A DNA stretch of 64,000 nucleotides from UBA2883 sp964017965 (lineage in GTDB: Bacteria > Cyanobacteriota > Vampirovibrionia > Gastranaerophilales > Gastranaerophilaceae): contig CAXHNV010000001.1 in NCBI GenBank assembly GCA_964017965.1, forward strand, positions 1 through 64,000, in the 5' to 3' direction. The position numbers and the translations under genes were made by a program. Shown in pieces: positions 17,767 through 27,440 of this stretch. The notes below the pieces were generated by a model. That model was not told the origin of the DNA. It did not search any database and worked only from the letters and a program-made list of their open reading frames with translations. Within the stretch, counting starts at the first letter, position 1, and each line of letters starts with the position of its first letter.

Positions 17767-19131
17767 ATGTCAATCGTAGGTACAATATTTTCAACACTGG
17801 GTAATTCCCAATCACTTATCCCGTTAGCAATCAAAGATTGTGCTAATGGCTTAGGCGCAACAGCAGGTTCCGCTGTAACAAGCAAAGAAGAAGCAAAAGA
17901 TAGATTTATAGATGAATTTGGCTCAGAGGCTATATGGCTAGGCGGTATCCCTCTTTACAAAGCCGGTATAAATAAAACATTATTCAAAGCAATGAATTTT
18001 GACGCAAATTATGACGTCAGAAACCTTGCTAATCCTGAGATTTACAAGAAAACTCTCGAACACGCTCCAACTGAGCAAATTAAAAAGAATATTGAGAGAA
18101 TCGGACAAAATTCTAAAACCTTCAAAAACCTTAATGTTGCAAGATTTGCTGTATCAACAGCACTTGCGCTCGGTACCTACAATGTTCTAACCGACCTTAA
18201 ACAAAAATATACCGAGAAAAGAATCAGAACAAAGCTGATTAAAGAACAAGAAGAGATGAGCAGAATCAAGATGAACACTCAAGAAAACCTTGAAGAAGCA
18301 AAAGACAAGAACTTTGAAAGCATGGCACAAATCAGAAACCATGAAACAGACAAAAAAACAAACACAAGCTTCAAAGGACTACAAAGCTTTATGCTTGACC
18401 CTGTAAAGAACATGTTCATCATGGATGCCGGAATAACATCACAAAGAATCTTTAAATCAAGATCACCGCAAGAGTGCGTAGGTTACGCTATTAAAGAAGC
18501 CGGATTCTTATATTTTATGTACGTACTCGGTAAAAAGGTTCAAAACCATTTTGAAAACGTAGCCGATAAAAAACACGGTAAATCTATAGCACTTGACGCG
18601 AAAGTGCTGGAAAATAATACCCTTAAAGAATCTTTCAAAAACGGTTCTGTAGTTCAAGACCTCGAAAGATTTACGGCTGCGGATAAGAGTGATTCTGCAT
18701 TGTATGACTTTATCAAGGCTGAAACAGATAAGAAGACTAAAAACGGTGTAATCGAAGCTGCAACCCAGTCTGATATTATCCAAACCTACAAAAAACCTAA
18801 AAAATGGTATCAAATCTTCAAAAAAGCTGAAGATACTCAACTGCTCGATACAAGAAAATACATTGATTTAAAAGAAGTTAGACAAACTCACAGCAACATA
18901 AGCAGACTATACAGCCAGTTTGAACAATCAGGTCAAACTGTTGATGAATTCTTCCAAGGAGTAAGAAAACTCAAAAGAGGCTCAATTATGAAAAATATGG
19001 GCTCAACTATAGTTGCTCTAGGGGTTGTTCTGCCGGGTTTAATGCTTGCTGACAGATTCTTAAGAGGTGACAACAAAGAGTTCGCCGTTGAAAAAAGAAT
19101 CAAAGACGAGTTAAACGGTAAAAAGCAATAA
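17767..19131 (+). CDS. Hypothetical membrane protein, lineage-type
   Basis: This 454-residue protein is of a family I cannot name. It shows a short hydrophobic N-terminal segment (TIFSTLGNSQSL...), a hydrophobic helix near 120-140 (VARFAVSTALALGTYNVL), a long charged, lysine/glutamate-rich helical region (about 143-200), a weaker hydrophobic segment near 235-260 and a C-terminal transmembrane helix at about 415-435. No catalytic motif is visible. Two other unknowns in the window (246 residues at 55821 and 152 residues at 26885) have a similar low-complexity N-terminal style, suggesting lineage-specific proteins. It has AAAGG 9 nt before the ATG and converges on the EF-hand gene. Confidence 0.75.
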   Translation: MSIVGTIFSTLGNSQSLIPLAIKDCANGLGATAGSAVTSKEEAKDRFIDEFGSEAIWLGGIPLYKAGINKTLFKAMNFDANYDVRNLANPEIYKKTLEHAPTEQIKKNIERIGQNSKTFKNLNVARFAVSTALALGTYNVLTDLKQKYTEKRIRTKLIKEQEEMSRIKMNTQENLEEAKDKNFESMAQIRNHETDKKTNTSFKGLQSFMLDPVKNMFIMDAGITSQRIFKSRSPQECVGYAIKEAGFLYFMYVLGKKVQNHFENVADKKHGKSIALDAKVLENNTLKESFKNGSVVQDLERFTAADKSDSALYDFIKAETDKKTKNGVIEAATQSDIIQTYKKPKKWYQIFKKAEDTQLLDTRKYIDLKEVRQTHSNISRLYSQFEQSGQTVDEFFQGVRKLKRGSIMKNMGSTIVALGVVLPGLMLADRFLRGDNKEFAVEKRIKDELNGKKQ

Positions 19132-19145
19132 ATATTTTTAAATAT

Positions 19146-20714
19146 TTATTTAAAAATTCCACCCATAGGATAATATTCAGCAGCCCTTAGCTCTGCTTCC
19201 GACATCGTTGGATATCCGGGTCTGCCGTTATACGAACTATACTGATGTTTTATAAAGGCTCTTATGGCAATATCTTTTTCTGATAAATCCGGATTTTTAC
19301 GTTTTAATTCATCTACTGTGGATAGGTAATCTTTACTCATATTGTCAAAGAAATTATCCTTATTTACACTATAGTTAGGGTCATTTTTCATCGTTTCATA
19401 TAATTTATACTGCATATAGAATGTTTCAACCTCTTGTGTCAAAAAATTCATATCAGAATTTTTAGAAATAATAAAATGCGTAAGCTCATGTATTAATACA
19501 GTCGCAACCTCACTTCTGTATGCATTTCTTGTATCAAGAAATATTTGATTTTTACTTTGAGCACCTGCCGTTCCTATACGTGACAAATCTCTGAAATTAA
19601 TAACTCCGAGTGCATTTAAAAATTCTTGCTGTACATCTTGCGGTAAATTTTTTATGTTATCTACCATGTGATACGCCGCTTCTAACATTGCATATAGTCT
19701 TTGTTTATCACCATCAGAAATATCTTTATCACGATGATCATAAGGATAAGTCATTTTATTATATCCAAAGTTATCAATATCAGAAATCACTTGAATAAAT
19801 TGATCCAGCTTAATAGTTGTATTACCCTTGTCCAACGGGTGCCCGCCATTTACAAAATAATCTCGTTCTATATTATCAAGTTTGCCGTCATTGTTTAAAT
19901 CAAAGATCTCTAATCCTGCTTTTATATTTCCTTCAGAATCAGTTAAATCATCTGCTGTTATTTCTAAACTATCTTTAAACAAATCTTTAACAGCATCCGT
20001 TACTACATTTTCTTTATTCGTTCTTACATTTATTTGTGATAATTTATCAAACTTTTCTTTATGATAATCTTCAATCATTAATTGATATATTTTTTGCTTA
20101 TCTTCAAGACTGATTGAACCGTCGCTTTCTGTGTTACTATCTATTGCAGAAAGATATTTTTGTATATCATCAAGACTTATATCATAATATAATTTATTTT
20201 TTTCTAAAAATCTTTTTTCATAATCATCTAATCTGTTATCACCATTCAAGTCAAAAAGTTCAAAACCTTTTTTAATATTACCTGATTCATCCGTAATATC
20301 TTTTACTAATATAACAGGAGTTTTGTTCTTTAATTCAATGCTAAATATCTCTTTCATTTCATCTGATAACATACTGTTACCATTTTCATCTTTATATGAA
20401 CTATCTATTGACGACATCAGTGTTTCTTGCTTAGTCGGAGCAAGCTCTTTATATTTATTCAAATAGCTTATTATATCTTCTTCTGTTATTCCTTTCTTTT
20501 GCATATCTTTAAATTGAAGGAATCTTTGTATTTCAGAATAAGTTATAACACCGGGGTTATCGGCTTCTCTATCCATAGCAAATATTCCGCCATTTTCAGA
20601 GAAATATTTATATAAAAATTTCTCTTTTTTATTAGCATTAAAATTATCTTTAGTTATATTCTTGGCATTTCTATTATGTAAATAGAATTTAAAACTACTA
20701 TCTTCACCGGACAT
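19146..20714 (-). CDS. EF-hand protein with a C-terminal HExxH metallopeptidase-like motif
   Basis: This 522-residue acidic protein has several EF-hand-like calcium loops. The best are DLNGDNRLDDYE (near residue 155) and DLNNDGKLDNIE (near 270); more degenerate ones are DREADNPGVITYSE (near 45) and DSNTESDGSISLED (near 205). After about residue 345 a different domain carries LIHELTHFIISKN (HELTH near 405), followed by QEVETFY, a pattern compatible with a gluzincin whose third ligand is a downstream Glu. No signal peptide is visible. Calcium-dependent proteolysis is inferred; it could be a secreted effector or an intracellular enzyme. AAGGAG precedes the ATG. It converges on the hypothetical gene at 17767 with only 14 bp between stops. 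Confidence 0.7.
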   Translation of the reverse strand: MSGEDSSFKFYLHNRNAKNITKDNFNANKKEKFLYKYFSENGGIFAMDREADNPGVITYSEIQRFLQFKDMQKKGITEEDIISYLNKYKELAPTKQETLMSSIDSSYKDENGNSMLSDEMKEIFSIELKNKTPVILVKDITDESGNIKKGFELFDLNGDNRLDDYEKRFLEKNKLYYDISLDDIQKYLSAIDSNTESDGSISLEDKQKIYQLMIEDYHKEKFDKLSQINVRTNKENVVTDAVKDLFKDSLEITADDLTDSEGNIKAGLEIFDLNNDGKLDNIERDYFVNGGHPLDKGNTTIKLDQFIQVISDIDNFGYNKMTYPYDHRDKDISDGDKQRLYAMLEAAYHMVDNIKNLPQDVQQEFLNALGVINFRDLSRIGTAGAQSKNQIFLDTRNAYRSEVATVLIHELTHFIISKNSDMNFLTQEVETFYMQYKLYETMKNDPNYSVNKDNFFDNMSKDYLSTVDELKRKNPDLSEKDIAIRAFIKHQYSSYNGRPGYPTMSEAELRAAEYYPMGGIFK

Positions 20715-20788
20715 TATAAATCTCCTTATATATAAATAAAATAATTTTTAATCAGCAAATTTCATTCATATAAAAAATTTTACATTTA

Positions 20789-22132
20789 TTAATCCAGTAT
20801 ATTTTGCATACATTCTAAAGCAACGTCTGTTACAAAGTCCATATCAGGTTCTTCAATAATCAATGGCGGGTTGAAATAAATAACATCACCCAAAGGTCTC
20901 AATAGAACACCTTTCTTGAGTGCTTTTTTGTAAATTTGGTAACCTAATCTCAACTTAGAATCAAACGACTCTTTTGTAGTCTTATCTTTCACAAGTTCAA
21001 TAGCGTTAACTAAACCCACATGCCTGATTTCACCAACATTTTTGTGGTTGGCAAATTTTTCGTTAATAATATTATTAAAGTAAACAGCGCGTCTATTGGC
21101 ATTTTCAATAATCTTTTCATCTTTAAGTATATTCAAAACTTCAATCGCAGCCGAGCACCCGAGCGGATTACCTGCATAAGTATGAGAGTGCATAAACGCT
21201 TTGCCCGTAAGATAATCAGCATAAAACGCGTCATAAATCTCCTGTGTTGTAATACATATAGACATCGGCATATAACCGCCGGTCAAACCCTTTGACAAAC
21301 ACATAATATCAGGTGAAACCCCAGCCCAATCAAAAGCAAACATCTTACCCGTTCTGCCGTAACCCGTCGCAATCTCATCAGCTATCAAGTGAACATTATA
21401 CTTATCACAAAGCGCTCTTAATTTTGTAAGGAACATCGGCGGATAAATCTTCATCCCCGCAGAACCCTGCAACAACGGTTCTACGAGAATAGCACAGGTT
21501 TCATCACCGTATTTTTCAAATGTTTCTTCTGCAAACTTAAAACATTCACAATTACATTCTCCTCTTGACTTCCCGCAAGGACACCTAAAACAATCCGGCG
21601 CCTGAACCCGTGTCACATCCATTAAGATAGGTTTATAAATCTCAGTATACAAATCACACGCACCAACAGACAAAGCCCCGATTGTCTCACCGTGATAAGC
21701 GTCAGTCAATGCCATAAACCGTTTCTTTTGGCCGTTTCCAACCTGTTGATGATATTGAAAACTCATCTTCATAGCCATTTCTATAGCCGCCGACCCGTTA
21801 TCCGCAAAATTGAACTTACAAAGTCCCTTCGGCAATACCTCAACAAGTTTCTGACACAACGTAATCGCCGTCTTATGAGTAAAGTTTGCAAAAATAACGT
21901 GTTCAAGTTTATCAAGCTGGTTCTTTATAGCCTGATTAATCCTCGGGTTACAATGTCCCAAAAGGTTACACCACCACGAACTTACAACATCTTTATAACA
22001 GTTGCCGTCAACATCATACAAATTTATACCTTGAGCATGGTCAACTACAATCGGCGAAAGCTCCTCATAGTCCTTCATCTGAGAGCATGGGTGCCATATA
22101 TATTTTAAATCTTCTTCTTGCCAATTATTCAT
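20789..22132 (-). CDS. bioA: Adenosylmethionine-8-amino-7-oxononanoate aminotransferase
   Basis: This 447-residue PLP enzyme converts KAPA to DAPA with S-adenosylmethionine as amino donor, the antepenultimate step of biotin synthesis. It has the full class III aminotransferase set: WHPCSQMKD at the N terminus, VSSWWCNLLGH, GSAAIEMAMK, AYHGET, a DEIATGYGRTG active-site Asp, and the Schiff-base Lys in LSKGLTGGYMP near residue 280. A Cys-rich insertion (CFRCPCGKSRGECNCECF, about residues 180-197) is seen in many DAPA synthases of this type. It starts 3 nt after the bioD stop, with GAGG upstream, so the two form an operon. bioF and bioB are not in the window. Confidence 0.95.
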   Translation of the reverse strand: MNNWQEEDLKYIWHPCSQMKDYEELSPIVVDHAQGINLYDVDGNCYKDVVSSWWCNLLGHCNPRINQAIKNQLDKLEHVIFANFTHKTAITLCQKLVEVLPKGLCKFNFADNGSAAIEMAMKMSFQYHQQVGNGQKKRFMALTDAYHGETIGALSVGACDLYTEIYKPILMDVTRVQAPDCFRCPCGKSRGECNCECFKFAEETFEKYGDETCAILVEPLLQGSAGMKIYPPMFLTKLRALCDKYNVHLIADEIATGYGRTGKMFAFDWAGVSPDIMCLSKGLTGGYMPMSICITTQEIYDAFYADYLTGKAFMHSHTYAGNPLGCSAAIEVLNILKDEKIIENANRRAVYFNNIINEKFANHKNVGEIRHVGLVNAIELVKDKTTKESFDSKLRLGYQIYKKALKKGVLLRPLGDVIYFNPPLIIEEPDMDFVTDVALECMQNILD

Positions 22133-22135
22133 AAA

Positions 22136-22831
22136 TTAGTCCTCTTTAAACAAACTTTCTAAAACATCTTTTTCAATCTCAATATCAGTATCGCCCTTAG
22201 CAACAGTCGTAACAACATTCAGCCCTGTAAGCTTTTCAACCATATAAAGATTATCTCTGTGCATAAAATTATCTTTATCGAAATTATTCAAAATAATCCC
22301 GACAATATTTATACCGCAAGCCCGAATATATTCAACCGAAGTCAAAACAGAGTTGATAGTACCAAGTCCGCCATCAGCAACAAGTAAAACATCCTTATTC
22401 ATCTGCTTAACCAAATCCGATAACAAAAAGAAATCACATTTATTAACAGCGTCGTTCAACGGACAGGTAATCCCGCCTGCGCCTTCCAAAAGCATATAAT
22501 CATAACTCTTACTCAAAGCAGCATAATCATTTTCGATTTTCACAGGACTAATCACTTTTCCTGCTCTTTTAGCGGCAAGGTGCGGTGAAACAGCTTCCTC
22601 AAAACAATAAGAAAGACAGTCCATAGGTTTACATTCTAAACCCGCTGTATCAATAACAAACTTGCAATCACCCGGTACAAGTTCACCCGCTTCCATAACA
22701 GCACCGCTCAATACAGGCTTATAATACCCGCAATCGAACCCGTACTCCCTCATCTTTTTCACAATCAAACCTGATACATAGGTCTTTCCGATATCCGTTC
22801 CCGTTGCCGTTATAAATAAACTCTTCACCAT
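22136..22831 (-). CDS. bioD: Dethiobiotin synthase
   Basis: This 231-residue ATP-dependent carboxylase closes the ureido ring of DAPA to give dethiobiotin. The P-loop TATGTDIGKTYVSG is at residues 7-20, followed by YYKPVLSG, a LLEGAGGI motif near residue 115, and ILNNF for nucleotide binding. The start at 22831 is chosen over an upstream in-frame GTG because GGAGG lies 5 nt before it and the P-loop then sits at the usual distance. It is directly upstream of bioA. With BioY at 9810, biotin supply appears important to this cell. Confidence 0.95.
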   Translation of the reverse strand: MVKSLFITATGTDIGKTYVSGLIVKKMREYGFDCGYYKPVLSGAVMEAGELVPGDCKFVIDTAGLECKPMDCLSYCFEEAVSPHLAAKRAGKVISPVKIENDYAALSKSYDYMLLEGAGGITCPLNDAVNKCDFFLLSDLVKQMNKDVLLVADGGLGTINSVLTSVEYIRACGINIVGIILNNFDKDNFMHRDNLYMVEKLTGLNVVTTVAKGDTDIEIEKDVLESLFKED

Positions 22832-22860
22832 AACTGCCTCCACAACAATTATAACACTTC

Positions 22861-22894
22861 AAAAAAAGAAAGGGTCAACTTCCGCTGACCCTTT
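22861..22894 (-). terminator. Intrinsic terminator after SLH gene
   Basis: A 9-bp stem (AAAGGGTCA with its complement at 22886-22894) has an 8-nt loop, followed on the minus strand by a T-rich run at 22861-22868. It separates the SLH gene from bioD. Confidence 0.85.
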
Positions 22895-22916
22895 AAGACT
22901 TGTATATTACAAATTC

Positions 22917-24320
22917 TTATTTTCCAAAAGTAACTTTTAAAACTTCTTTTGGATTTAAGCTTGAGTTGTTAGAATATTTTGGAGCAACAAGGTATCTAAC
23001 CTCGTCAACAAATTCATAACCAACACCAAACACACCGCTTGCAACGTTTTCTACAGAGTTCCAAATATATTTACCTGCAGTAACGAATGAAGCACCAAAC
23101 TTCTTAGCACCTGCAACCGGTTGTAATGATAATGTGTTAACCAAAGCGTTTGATAATTCATCACCGTATTTTTCAACACCGTTTGAAGTTAACAATGCTT
23201 GTTGTGAAACAGTTCTGCCAGAAACACCCAAAACTCTTGATGAAACAGAAAGAGGTGCTCCGAATAATCTTGCAACAAAGTTAGCGTCCTTAGCATCAAC
23301 TGTTGCAGCTTCACATACACATTCAGGTAACTTAGTTACACAATCGCCGCTCTTAACATCTTTAAATTGAACCTTGATGTAACCTGTATTGTTAACACCA
23401 GGTCTTACAACTTCAGAAACAATACCTCTAACCTTAGCACCTGCAGGGAATGTAGTTCCGTCTAAAGTAGCTGGTTTAACTAATGTAGCTGTAAAAGTAT
23501 CGCCTGCATTTGATGTTCTTGCACTCAATCTTTCATCGATACTAATCAAGAACTCGCCGCAATCAGATGAATTAACACGTGATGTTGCTGCGCTAGGGTG
23601 GTCTTTAAGATATTGGCTTAAAGCACCTACTAAATATACAACTTGTTCTTTTGTCAAATATTCATTGTTAATCAAAGCGTTTTCGTTTGGAACAGCGTTC
23701 AAAATACCTGTTGCAACAACTTCGTTTGTAGCTCCGACAGCCCAGTTAGGAATATGTTTGATAGCTTTGTTGTTAAACTTTGGAGTTGCAGTCTTGCTGT
23801 GTTCAACATCAAAAATCTTTGCTAATGTACAGAAAACTTCTGCTTTTGTAACCTTTTGTTCTGGTTTGAATGTCTGATCGGGATAACCAATCATAATATC
23901 AGCTGCTAAAGTTTCGTCAATAGCTTGTTTTGCCCAGTAATCAGCCGTAACGTCTGAATATTTGTCAGTCTTTTTGATTTCTGACAAGTTTAAACCGTCA
24001 GCTAATGATTGAGCCAATTCTGCTCTCAATACAGGAGCATTTTTATTAAATTTACCGTTAGAGTTTTGTGCAAATTTATCCAATTGTTGTTTTGCAAATG
24101 TTTTAACTAAAACATTATCCTTACAAACAACAGTAGTCGCACAAGGGCATTTTGTTATCTTACCGCCAATAATACTACTTGTTTTAGCACATACGTCAAC
24201 CTGAGCTTCAGAACCGAATAAAGTCGGATGTGCATAAGATTGAACCTGTGGTTTTTGACATGCCATAGCTGATGAAGTCATTACAGCCATAGATGCTAAC
24301 AATACTAACGTCTTCTTCAT
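22917..24320 (-). CDS. Exported S-layer homology (SLH) domain protein
   Basis: This 467-residue secreted protein has a signal peptide (residues 1-20, ending SAMA). A Cys-rich short segment follows (CAKTSSIIGG...CPCATTVVC), then one clear SLH unit at about residues 95-155 (YSDVTADYWAKQAIDETLAADIM...GYPDQTFKPEQKVTKAE) and a more divergent second one to about 235. The C-terminal half is a beta-rich region of unknown type. In cyanobacteria-like cells SLH domains bind pyruvylated or other wall polymers, so a link to the pyruvyl-transferase operon in this window is possible but unproven. Strong Shine-Dalgarno (AAAGGAG) and terminator. It lies 18 bp downstream of lysS. Confidence 0.8.
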   Translation of the reverse strand: MKKTLVLLASMAVMTSSAMACQKPQVQSYAHPTLFGSEAQVDVCAKTSSIIGGKITKCPCATTVVCKDNVLVKTFAKQQLDKFAQNSNGKFNKNAPVLRAELAQSLADGLNLSEIKKTDKYSDVTADYWAKQAIDETLAADIMIGYPDQTFKPEQKVTKAEVFCTLAKIFDVEHSKTATPKFNNKAIKHIPNWAVGATNEVVATGILNAVPNENALINNEYLTKEQVVYLVGALSQYLKDHPSAATSRVNSSDCGEFLISIDERLSARTSNAGDTFTATLVKPATLDGTTFPAGAKVRGIVSEVVRPGVNNTGYIKVQFKDVKSGDCVTKLPECVCEAATVDAKDANFVARLFGAPLSVSSRVLGVSGRTVSQQALLTSNGVEKYGDELSNALVNTLSLQPVAGAKKFGASFVTAGKYIWNSVENVASGVFGVGYEFVDEVRYLVAPKYSNNSSLNPKEVLKVTFGK

Positions 24321-24338
24321 ACTTTTCTCCTTTTAAAT

Positions 24339-25841
24339 TTATTCACCAATTTTTCTCATAGTAGGAAATGCGATAACGTCACGGATAGTAGGTGAATTTG
24401 TCAACAACATAACAAGTCTGTCAACACCCATACCCATACCGCCTGTTGGCGCTAAACCATACTCAAGAGCATTGATATAGTCTTCATCAATAGACATAGC
24501 TTCTTCATCACCATTAGCTTTAGCTAATGCTTGAGCTTCGAATCTATATCTCTGGTCAATAGGATCCGACAATTCAGAGAACGCATTCGCAATCTCCCAA
24601 CCGTTAACCCTTGTTTCAAAACGTTCTGTCAATCTGTCGTTATCTCTGTGAGCCTTCGCTAACGGTGAAATTTCACGCGGATAATCAATAATGTGACAAG
24701 GCTGAATCAAGCTTGGCTCTACTTTTTCTTCAAAAATAGCGTCGATAACCTGACCCCAGTTCATATCATCATCAACAGAAACATGAAGTTCTCTCGCCTT
24801 TTGAACAGCTTCTTCTGCTGTATAAATTTCTAAGAAATCAACACCTGTTGCTTCTTTTACAGCACCTAACATAGTTTTTCTGTCCCAAGGAGGAGTTAAA
24901 TCAATTTCGTTTTCTCCGTATTGAATCTTTGTTGTTCCTAAAACTTCTTGAGCAACATAAGCAACAAGGTTTTCTGTTAACTCCATCATATCGTTATAAT
25001 CTACAAATGATTGGTATAACTCAATCATAGTAAACTCAGGATTGTGACGGGTATCAATACCTTCGTTTCTGAAACATCTGCTCAATTCAAAAATTTTGTC
25101 GCTTAAACCACCTACCATTAGACGTTTCAAGTGAAGCTCAGGAGCAATTCTCAATGTTAAATCCATATCAAGAGTATTGTGGTGTGTTGTAAACGGTCTT
25201 GCATTAGCTCCGCTTGCTTGTGTGTGTAACATAGGAGTTTCTACTTCTAAGAACCCTTTGTTGTTTAAATACTCTCTGATTTTTTGGATAATTAAACTTC
25301 TTTTTCTAAATGTATCTCTTGTTTTTTCATTAACAATTAAATCAACATATCTTTGACGATATCTTGTTTCCTGGTCTGTTAAACCGTGGAATTTTTCAGG
25401 TAATGTTTGTAATGATTTTGAAAGAATAGTGTACTCTTTAGCCTTGATAGAAAGTTCTCCACGCGGAGTTCTTCTAACAGAGCCGTAGAATCCCATAATA
25501 TCACCGACATCAACAAGCTTAAGTGTTTTAAAAGCTTCAACATCCATATTTTCTTTGTGTGAAAAGATTTGGATTTTACCTGATGTATCCATTAAATCGA
25601 TGAACATGCCTGAGTTTCTGATTGCCATAACTCTGCCGGCAACAGAATAAAAATCTTCTGTTTCTTCACCTGCAGGCAAATCTTTGTATTTTTCCTGCAA
25701 TTCAGCAGCTGTAATATCTTTATTATATGAATACGGATACGGATTAATACCTTTATCCATCAATTCCGTCAATTTTTGCAAACGTCTCTGACGCATGGTT
25801 TCTTTTGCAGAAATAGGTTCTCTTGTAGCGTTTTCTGTCAT
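24339..25841 (-). CDS. lysS: Lysyl-tRNA synthetase, class II
   Basis: This 500-residue cytoplasmic enzyme charges tRNA-Lys. It has an N-terminal OB-fold anticodon-binding domain (about 55-165: GRVMAIRNSGMFIDLMDTSGKIQ) and a class II catalytic core. Motif 1 is in the FLEVETPMLHTQASGA region near 200, motif 2 is FRNEGIDTRHNPEFTMIE near 262, and motif 3 is GLAPTGGMGMGVDRLVML near 470. Length and motifs are those of ordinary bacterial LysRS. GAGGA lies upstream of the ATG. It stands between thiL and the SLH gene. Confidence 0.97.
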   Translation of the reverse strand: MTENATREPISAKETMRQRRLQKLTELMDKGINPYPYSYNKDITAAELQEKYKDLPAGEETEDFYSVAGRVMAIRNSGMFIDLMDTSGKIQIFSHKENMDVEAFKTLKLVDVGDIMGFYGSVRRTPRGELSIKAKEYTILSKSLQTLPEKFHGLTDQETRYRQRYVDLIVNEKTRDTFRKRSLIIQKIREYLNNKGFLEVETPMLHTQASGANARPFTTHHNTLDMDLTLRIAPELHLKRLMVGGLSDKIFELSRCFRNEGIDTRHNPEFTMIELYQSFVDYNDMMELTENLVAYVAQEVLGTTKIQYGENEIDLTPPWDRKTMLGAVKEATGVDFLEIYTAEEAVQKARELHVSVDDDMNWGQVIDAIFEEKVEPSLIQPCHIIDYPREISPLAKAHRDNDRLTERFETRVNGWEIANAFSELSDPIDQRYRFEAQALAKANGDEEAMSIDEDYINALEYGLAPTGGMGMGVDRLVMLLTNSPTIRDVIAFPTMRKIGE

Positions 25842-25898
25842 TTCTTTATCCTCATTTGACTAATTTTATATAATATAATTCTAACATAAATAATAATA

Positions 25899-26807
25899 TC
25901 AATTAAAATGATTGTAACATTTGTCAATGTTATCAATTATTTTTGTTTTGTTATCAATTTTTAAATCAACACAAGGTTCACCTTCCTGTACCTTACCGAT
26001 AACATACCAGTCTGTAAGCAGTGGTAACAATGAATCAGGGACAGTTGCAACAAGCTGATAATCTTCGCCGCCATACAAGATTTTGTCTTTATAATCTGAA
26101 AATATCTTAATCTCTTCGTCATACCTGATTTTTTCAAAATCAACAACAAGGGTTTTGTTACTAGCTTTTGCAATCTGAAAAAGCGCATCAGCCAGACCGT
26201 CAGAAGTATCCATCATCGCATAATTTTCTTTGATATTCTTAGCTACCTGTTCGGAAGCTTTTAATTGAGCCTGAGGCATAATATGAGCGTTTATAAGTGA
26301 GTGCGGGCGGGCTAAGCCTGCCAACAATAATTCAAGCCCGCCCGCACTTGAACCATGAACACCTGTTGTTACAATAACCTGACCTGCTTGAGCATTAGAG
26401 CGCGAGGATATTTTACGGTCTTTTATGGCGCCGATAGCGCACACAGATACCATAATTTTATCGGCGCCTGTTATATCTCCGCCGATAACCTCTACATCGC
26501 CAAGAGCTGCTTTTGCCCCCTGATAAAACTCTTCTACAAAACTCGCTTCAATATCCTTAGGCAAAGATAATGCTATAGATATGTATTTCGCAACCGCACC
26601 GGACGCAGCTATATCACTCAGGTTAACCATGACAGATTTATAACCCAGTTGATACGCATTCATATATTTTGTTTTAAAATGCACATCTTCTACAAGACTG
26701 TCCTGAGTTATTACAATACCCAAATCCTTTAAATATGCGCAATCATCACCGATATATTTCTCACCAATTATTGATTTGATAGTTTCTAAAAACAGTTGTT
26801 CTTTCAT
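25899..26807 (-). CDS. thiL: Thiamine-monophosphate kinase
   Basis: This 302-residue PurM/ThiL-family kinase phosphorylates thiamine monophosphate to the cofactor thiamine diphosphate. The ATP- and Mg-binding signatures are visible: GDDCAYLKDLG near residue 19, VEDVHF, a SDIAASGA motif near 75, GGDITGAD near 115 and MDTSDGLADAL near 200. No Shine-Dalgarno precedes the ATG. Instead an extended -10 (TGT-TAGAAT) lies 6 nt upstream, so a leaderless mRNA is likely. I saw no TPP riboswitch in front. Confidence 0.93.
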   Translation of the reverse strand: MKEQLFLETIKSIIGEKYIGDDCAYLKDLGIVITQDSLVEDVHFKTKYMNAYQLGYKSVMVNLSDIAASGAVAKYISIALSLPKDIEASFVEEFYQGAKAALGDVEVIGGDITGADKIMVSVCAIGAIKDRKISSRSNAQAGQVIVTTGVHGSSAGGLELLLAGLARPHSLINAHIMPQAQLKASEQVAKNIKENYAMMDTSDGLADALFQIAKASNKTLVVDFEKIRYDEEIKIFSDYKDKILYGGEDYQLVATVPDSLLPLLTDWYVIGKVQEGEPCVDLKIDNKTKIIDNIDKCYNHFN

Positions 26808-26813
26808 ACATCT

Positions 26814-26822
26814 ATTCTAACA
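26814..26822 (-). promoter_or_regulatory. Extended -10 box of thiL
   Basis: Minus strand TGT-TAGAAT (TAGAAT at 26814-26819) ends 6 nt before the thiL ATG, with no Shine-Dalgarno. The -35 region would fall in the adjacent terminator hairpin. Confidence 0.5.
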
Positions 26823-26856
26823 AAAAAGTCGGACATTTAAACTGTCCGACTTTTTT
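26822..26856. terminator. Terminator after the 152-residue unknown gene
   Basis: An 8-bp GC-containing stem (GTCGGACA with its complement) is extended by six A-T pairs, with a 7-nt loop and poly-T on either strand. It is placed to terminate leftward transcripts of the 26885 gene. Confidence 0.85.
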
Positions 26857-26884
26857 CAACTTTTTTTCGCTACCGCGATTATAA

Positions 26885-27343
26885 CTAAGCAACTGCTCTA
26901 TCATTAAAAGCATACATAAACGCTTCAAACTCAAGTTCTGTAGTACCTTCAGGAAGGTTTTCAATCAATGTTGCTACACTTTGATTTTTACGTTCAATTC
27001 TTGCTGCAGAACCGTTACTGAAAGCGTCCAAAGTGTGAGCTACAACATCAGGTTCATTTGCAAAAGTTTCATCTAAATCTACAAGATCAAAACCTGCACC
27101 TTCAACTGCTGCATAAGCTTTAGTTGTAGAAGCGGCAATAGGAGCCTCTGAAGGAGATATTGGTTCAACGCCGGCATCAATCCACATTTCAGCTAAATCA
27201 GCATCTGTAATAGGTGTACTAGCAATTGGATTTGATACACCGTTAAACACTTTAACTTCGCCATCTACTGATGAAGTGTTTACAGAAGGTCCGCTTACAT
27301 TGCCTAATGTTAAAGGTGAAAAGTTAATATCGAAAGAACCCAT
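26885..27343 (-). CDS. Unknown acidic 152-residue protein
   Basis: I do not recognise this protein. It is acidic, rich in Ser, Thr, Ala and Val, with no transmembrane segment or signal peptide. The N-terminal half looks unstructured (MGSFDINFSPLTLGNVSGPS); the C-terminal half is helical (TELEFEAFMYAFNDRAVA). It has a good Shine-Dalgarno (GGAG, 7 nt spacing) and an intrinsic terminator, so it is probably expressed as a monocistron. Its N-terminal style resembles the unknown at 55821. Confidence 0.7.
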   Translation of the reverse strand: MGSFDINFSPLTLGNVSGPSVNTSSVDGEVKVFNGVSNPIASTPITDADLAEMWIDAGVEPISPSEAPIAASTTKAYAAVEGAGFDLVDLDETFANEPDVVAHTLDAFSNGSAARIERKNQSVATLIENLPEGTTELEFEAFMYAFNDRAVA

Positions 27344-27440
27344 TTATATTCTCCTATTCCTTTATATTTATTTCCTATGTATATATAAAGTATATCCGAG
27401 AATAAAAATTGCTTTTTTATTTACATGCTGTTAACAAATG

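Noticed and set aside
23389..23877. 162-codon plus-strand frame
   Set aside because: It lies wholly antisense to the SLH protein, with no start signals.
26808..26884. TPP riboswitch upstream of thiL
   Set aside because: The short gap is filled by a terminator hairpin and a -10 box. None of the conserved TPP-aptamer segments is present.
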